Below are positions 18,301 through 19,842 of a stretch of DNA of 19,842 bases, piece after piece. The stretch's first letter is position 1. The number at the start of each line of letters is the position of its first letter. The position numbers and the translations under genes are program-made. The notes beneath the pieces are model-generated. The model saw only the letters and a program-made list of their open reading frames with translations, did not search any database and was not told the origin of the DNA. Where the stretch lies: the NCBI GenBank assembly GCA_028691405.1, contig JAQUZI010000008.1, positions 1-19,842 on the forward strand. Direction: 5' to 3'. The DNA is from Minisyncoccota bacterium. GTDB taxonomy: Bacteria > Patescibacteriota > Minisyncoccia > UBA6257 > JAKLIH01.

Positions 18301-18331
18301 ATTCTTTAATATTTAATATTAAAAATACATT

Positions 18332-18802
18332 TTAATTTTTTCGGCTTTTAATAAATTTAATATATCCTATCACTAAAGTTATTACCAAGCCAATCGTAAT
18401 TATTATAAAGCGAAAAACAGAACTATCACTCATAATTCCTCGTATTAAACCATAAACAGTAGTAAAAACACCTCCTAGCAAAACTCCATTAGCAATTATA
18501 TGTATTTTAGATAAAAGAGTTAAGCTTAAAACTAAAATGACAATTGAAATTCCAATAACTATAATTGAAACATTCTTATTGTATTGTTTTAATTCTTCCC
18601 TATATTCTTTTGATTTCTCTTCAAATTCTTGATTAATCTCCATTTGTTTTTGTATATCCTCTTCTTTTTCAGATTCAAAACTTATTGGCTTATTAGGATA
18701 TTCAGGATATTTAGGTGAAATATAGAAACTATCTATCCCAAACCCAACAAACAAAGCAATAAGTAAAGCTAGAAATATATTATATATTGATTTAATAAAC
18801 AT
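18332..18802 (-). CDS. Hypothetical four-helix membrane protein with coiled-coil loop
   Basis: A 156-residue protein not assigned to a family. It has a first membrane helix (about 8-26), then a charged, probably extracellular segment rich in Pro then Glu/Lys (28-75) that looks like a short coiled coil. Three further membrane helices follow (about 77-97, 103-123 and 131-150), ending in a basic tail KFIKSRKN. There is no Trp. It is 23 bases downstream of the Cys-rich secreted protein and 31 bases upstream of UDG. No enzyme motif is visible, so only a membrane location can be supported. Confidence 0.8.
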   Translation of the reverse strand: MFIKSIYNIFLALLIALFVGFGIDSFYISPKYPEYPNKPISFESEKEEDIQKQMEINQEFEEKSKEYREELKQYNKNVSIIVIGISIVILVLSLTLLSKIHIIANGVLLGGVFTTVYGLIRGIMSDSSVFRFIIITIGLVITLVIGYIKFIKSRKN

Positions 18803-18825
18803 AATTATATTTTAATTTTTATTAA

Positions 18826-19842
18826 TTAATACGTACTATGAATTTCATTAATCTTAGTACTGCAAACCCCACTATCACTCTTTCTTGGAAAAGTACATCC
18901 GATATTTACATGAGCAGAATTATTTAACTCATTTTTCTCTTTAATTGTACCATATCTTCAACGCTCATTACCAACCGACCCACTAATAGGCGCAATAAAA
19001 TTATTGTTTAAAAAATTACCAGCATGATTTAATCTAATGGCATCACTATTTGTTTCAAATGTTAAATTACCTTGATCAGCAACTATATATACATCTATTA
19101 TTTCTTCCACACAATACGCACGATATGTTACCGTAATTTGCTCTCCTGGTTTAAGCTTGCCACTATTATTATCTTCAACAAGTCATCTTATTCCTTCTAT
19201 GTCTTTAGACTCTATTCCAGAAAACCTAGAATACAAAGAATCTTTTTCATAAATATAATCTTCTCCCAAACAATCATCGCTATATCTAGACGCTTTGCAA
19301 CATCCACTTAAATCATCTCACTGCATTCCAGATTTACAAGGCATCGAGGAAACAGTTATTCCACTTATACAATTTCTAAACGGAACTTCTTGCCCGCTCG
19401 ATAATTTGCAAACAGCCGTTTCTCTGCCAACATTTTTTACTGTTGCAATAATAGTTGAAAAACATTTTTTAGCGCTCCCTCCTTGTGTTACTTTTACTAT
19501 CCTAGTTACTAAATCAGGTAAAGCCTTGTTATTAAAAATATTATCAAAATCTTTTGAACAACTATTTACACAATCAGTATAAGATACAAATGTTGGTCCT
19601 CCCGAAATACTACCTACGCATTGTTGTGTATTAACATCACACGTATAAAACTGTGGAGCACCTCTAAGACTTGGATATCCTTTTATACAAGGAGTTTCCT
19701 TAATACATTCTTCAAAAGAGTAATAATCACTATCTTTGCAACCATCTTTTACGGCAATACAAGTCCCATGAGGATAACTACACCTATAACAAGTACTATC
19801 TTTTGTTACCGGCTTAGTTGTGGTAGTAGTAGTTGTACTAGT
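18826..19842 (-). CDS. Secreted Cys-rich protein with CARDB-like domain, 5' part outside window
   Basis: The 338 residues in the window enter at a threonine-rich linker (TSTTTTTTKPVTK). Two Cys-rich units follow, about 17-52 and 66-94, each ending in a C-x3-C or C-x4-C pair after an aromatic/Ser stretch (FEECIKETPC, YTDCVNSC). Then ALPDLVTRIVKV...ATVKNVGRETA and KPGEQITVTYRAYC form a CARDB-like beta fold, interrupted by a Cys-rich insert (CKSGMQWDDLSGCC). About 20 cysteines are present, implying disulfides and an extracellular place. Three Trp are TGA (MQW, IRW, ERW). The signal peptide and anchor are outside the window. Surface structure or adhesion is possible but unproven. Confidence 0.8.

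Noticed and set aside
1..19842. Widespread pseudogenes or frameshifts suggested by TGA breaks
   Set aside because: The breaks are all TGA, never TAA or TAG, the frame continues on each side, and they fall on conserved Trp positions. Recoding explains all of them; decay does not.
1..19842. UGA=Gly (code 25) as in Gracilibacteria/Absconditabacteria
   Set aside because: RarA LWGPPG, SecE WPT, FKBP EGW, NusG SWY and the UGG/UGA swap between the two paralogues require Trp, not Gly.
1..19842. UGA as selenocysteine
   Set aside because: Nearly every multi-domain gene carries UGA at Trp positions rather than at catalytic Cys positions, so selenocysteine insertion is not needed.
19813..19842. ACT/ACA triplet run as a microsatellite repeat
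   Set aside because: It is short and encodes a threonine linker in an open frame; protein low complexity explains it.

Overview
The window is a strongly AT-rich, gene-dense bacterial segment in which every gene I can support lies on the minus strand. Read with the standard bacterial code, almost every gene is broken by in-frame TGA. Read with TGA as tryptophan (NCBI table 4), the pieces join into 22 protein genes: 20 complete plus one partial at each edge. The join points fall on tryptophans that are highly conserved in RarA (LWGPPG), GpsA (GAWG), SecE (VHWPT), FKBP (EGWEKG), NusG (SWYVVRNT), GatB (TRGWDD) and LepB (SREWG). By hand I count about 39 TGA against 9 TGG tryptophan codons. The 21 visible stop codons are 19 TAA, 2 TAG and no TGA. 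The reduced proteins, lack of Shine-Dalgarno sequences, Cys-rich surface protein, rplK without rplA and the gene neighbourhoods suggest Patescibacteria/CPR (Parcubacteria-like). That placement is inference. The UGA=Trp reading is seen directly, and it differs from UGA=Gly (code 25) of Gracilibacteria/Absconditabacteria.

Layout in the direction of transcription (right to left): a partial secreted Cys-rich CARDB-like protein, a four-helix membrane protein, family-4 uracil-DNA glycosylase, and gpsA with a shortened NAD domain. A promoter follows, then rarA, a membrane protein, wecB, a paralogue of that membrane protein, and a strongly reduced mfd. A TTGACA promoter precedes tRNA-Trp(CCA) and a secreted PGRP-type amidase. 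A membrane-anchored FKBP has its own promoter. Next comes secE-nusG-rplK, ending in a hairpin terminator with no rplA. gatB has its own promoter and terminator. The last operon is lepB, a HisRS-like gene with a degraded active site, rpsU, ybeY, ftsA and ftsZ, ending in a terminator. Finally comes nrdD, interrupted by a LAGLIDADG intein that runs off the left edge.

The lepB-to-ftsZ operon joins secretion, ribosome assembly and cell division. The secE cluster joins secretion, transcription elongation and ribosome functions. RarA, Mfd and UDG are a small DNA-repair set. WecB, GpsA and the amidase belong to envelope metabolism. The points most worth following up are the UGA=Trp code together with the resident tRNA-Trp(CCA), the HisRS-like protein inside the division operon, the NrdD intein, and the minimal Mfd. 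No stretch longer than about 150 bases lacks a gene. I see no CRISPR array, insertion sequence or rRNA.
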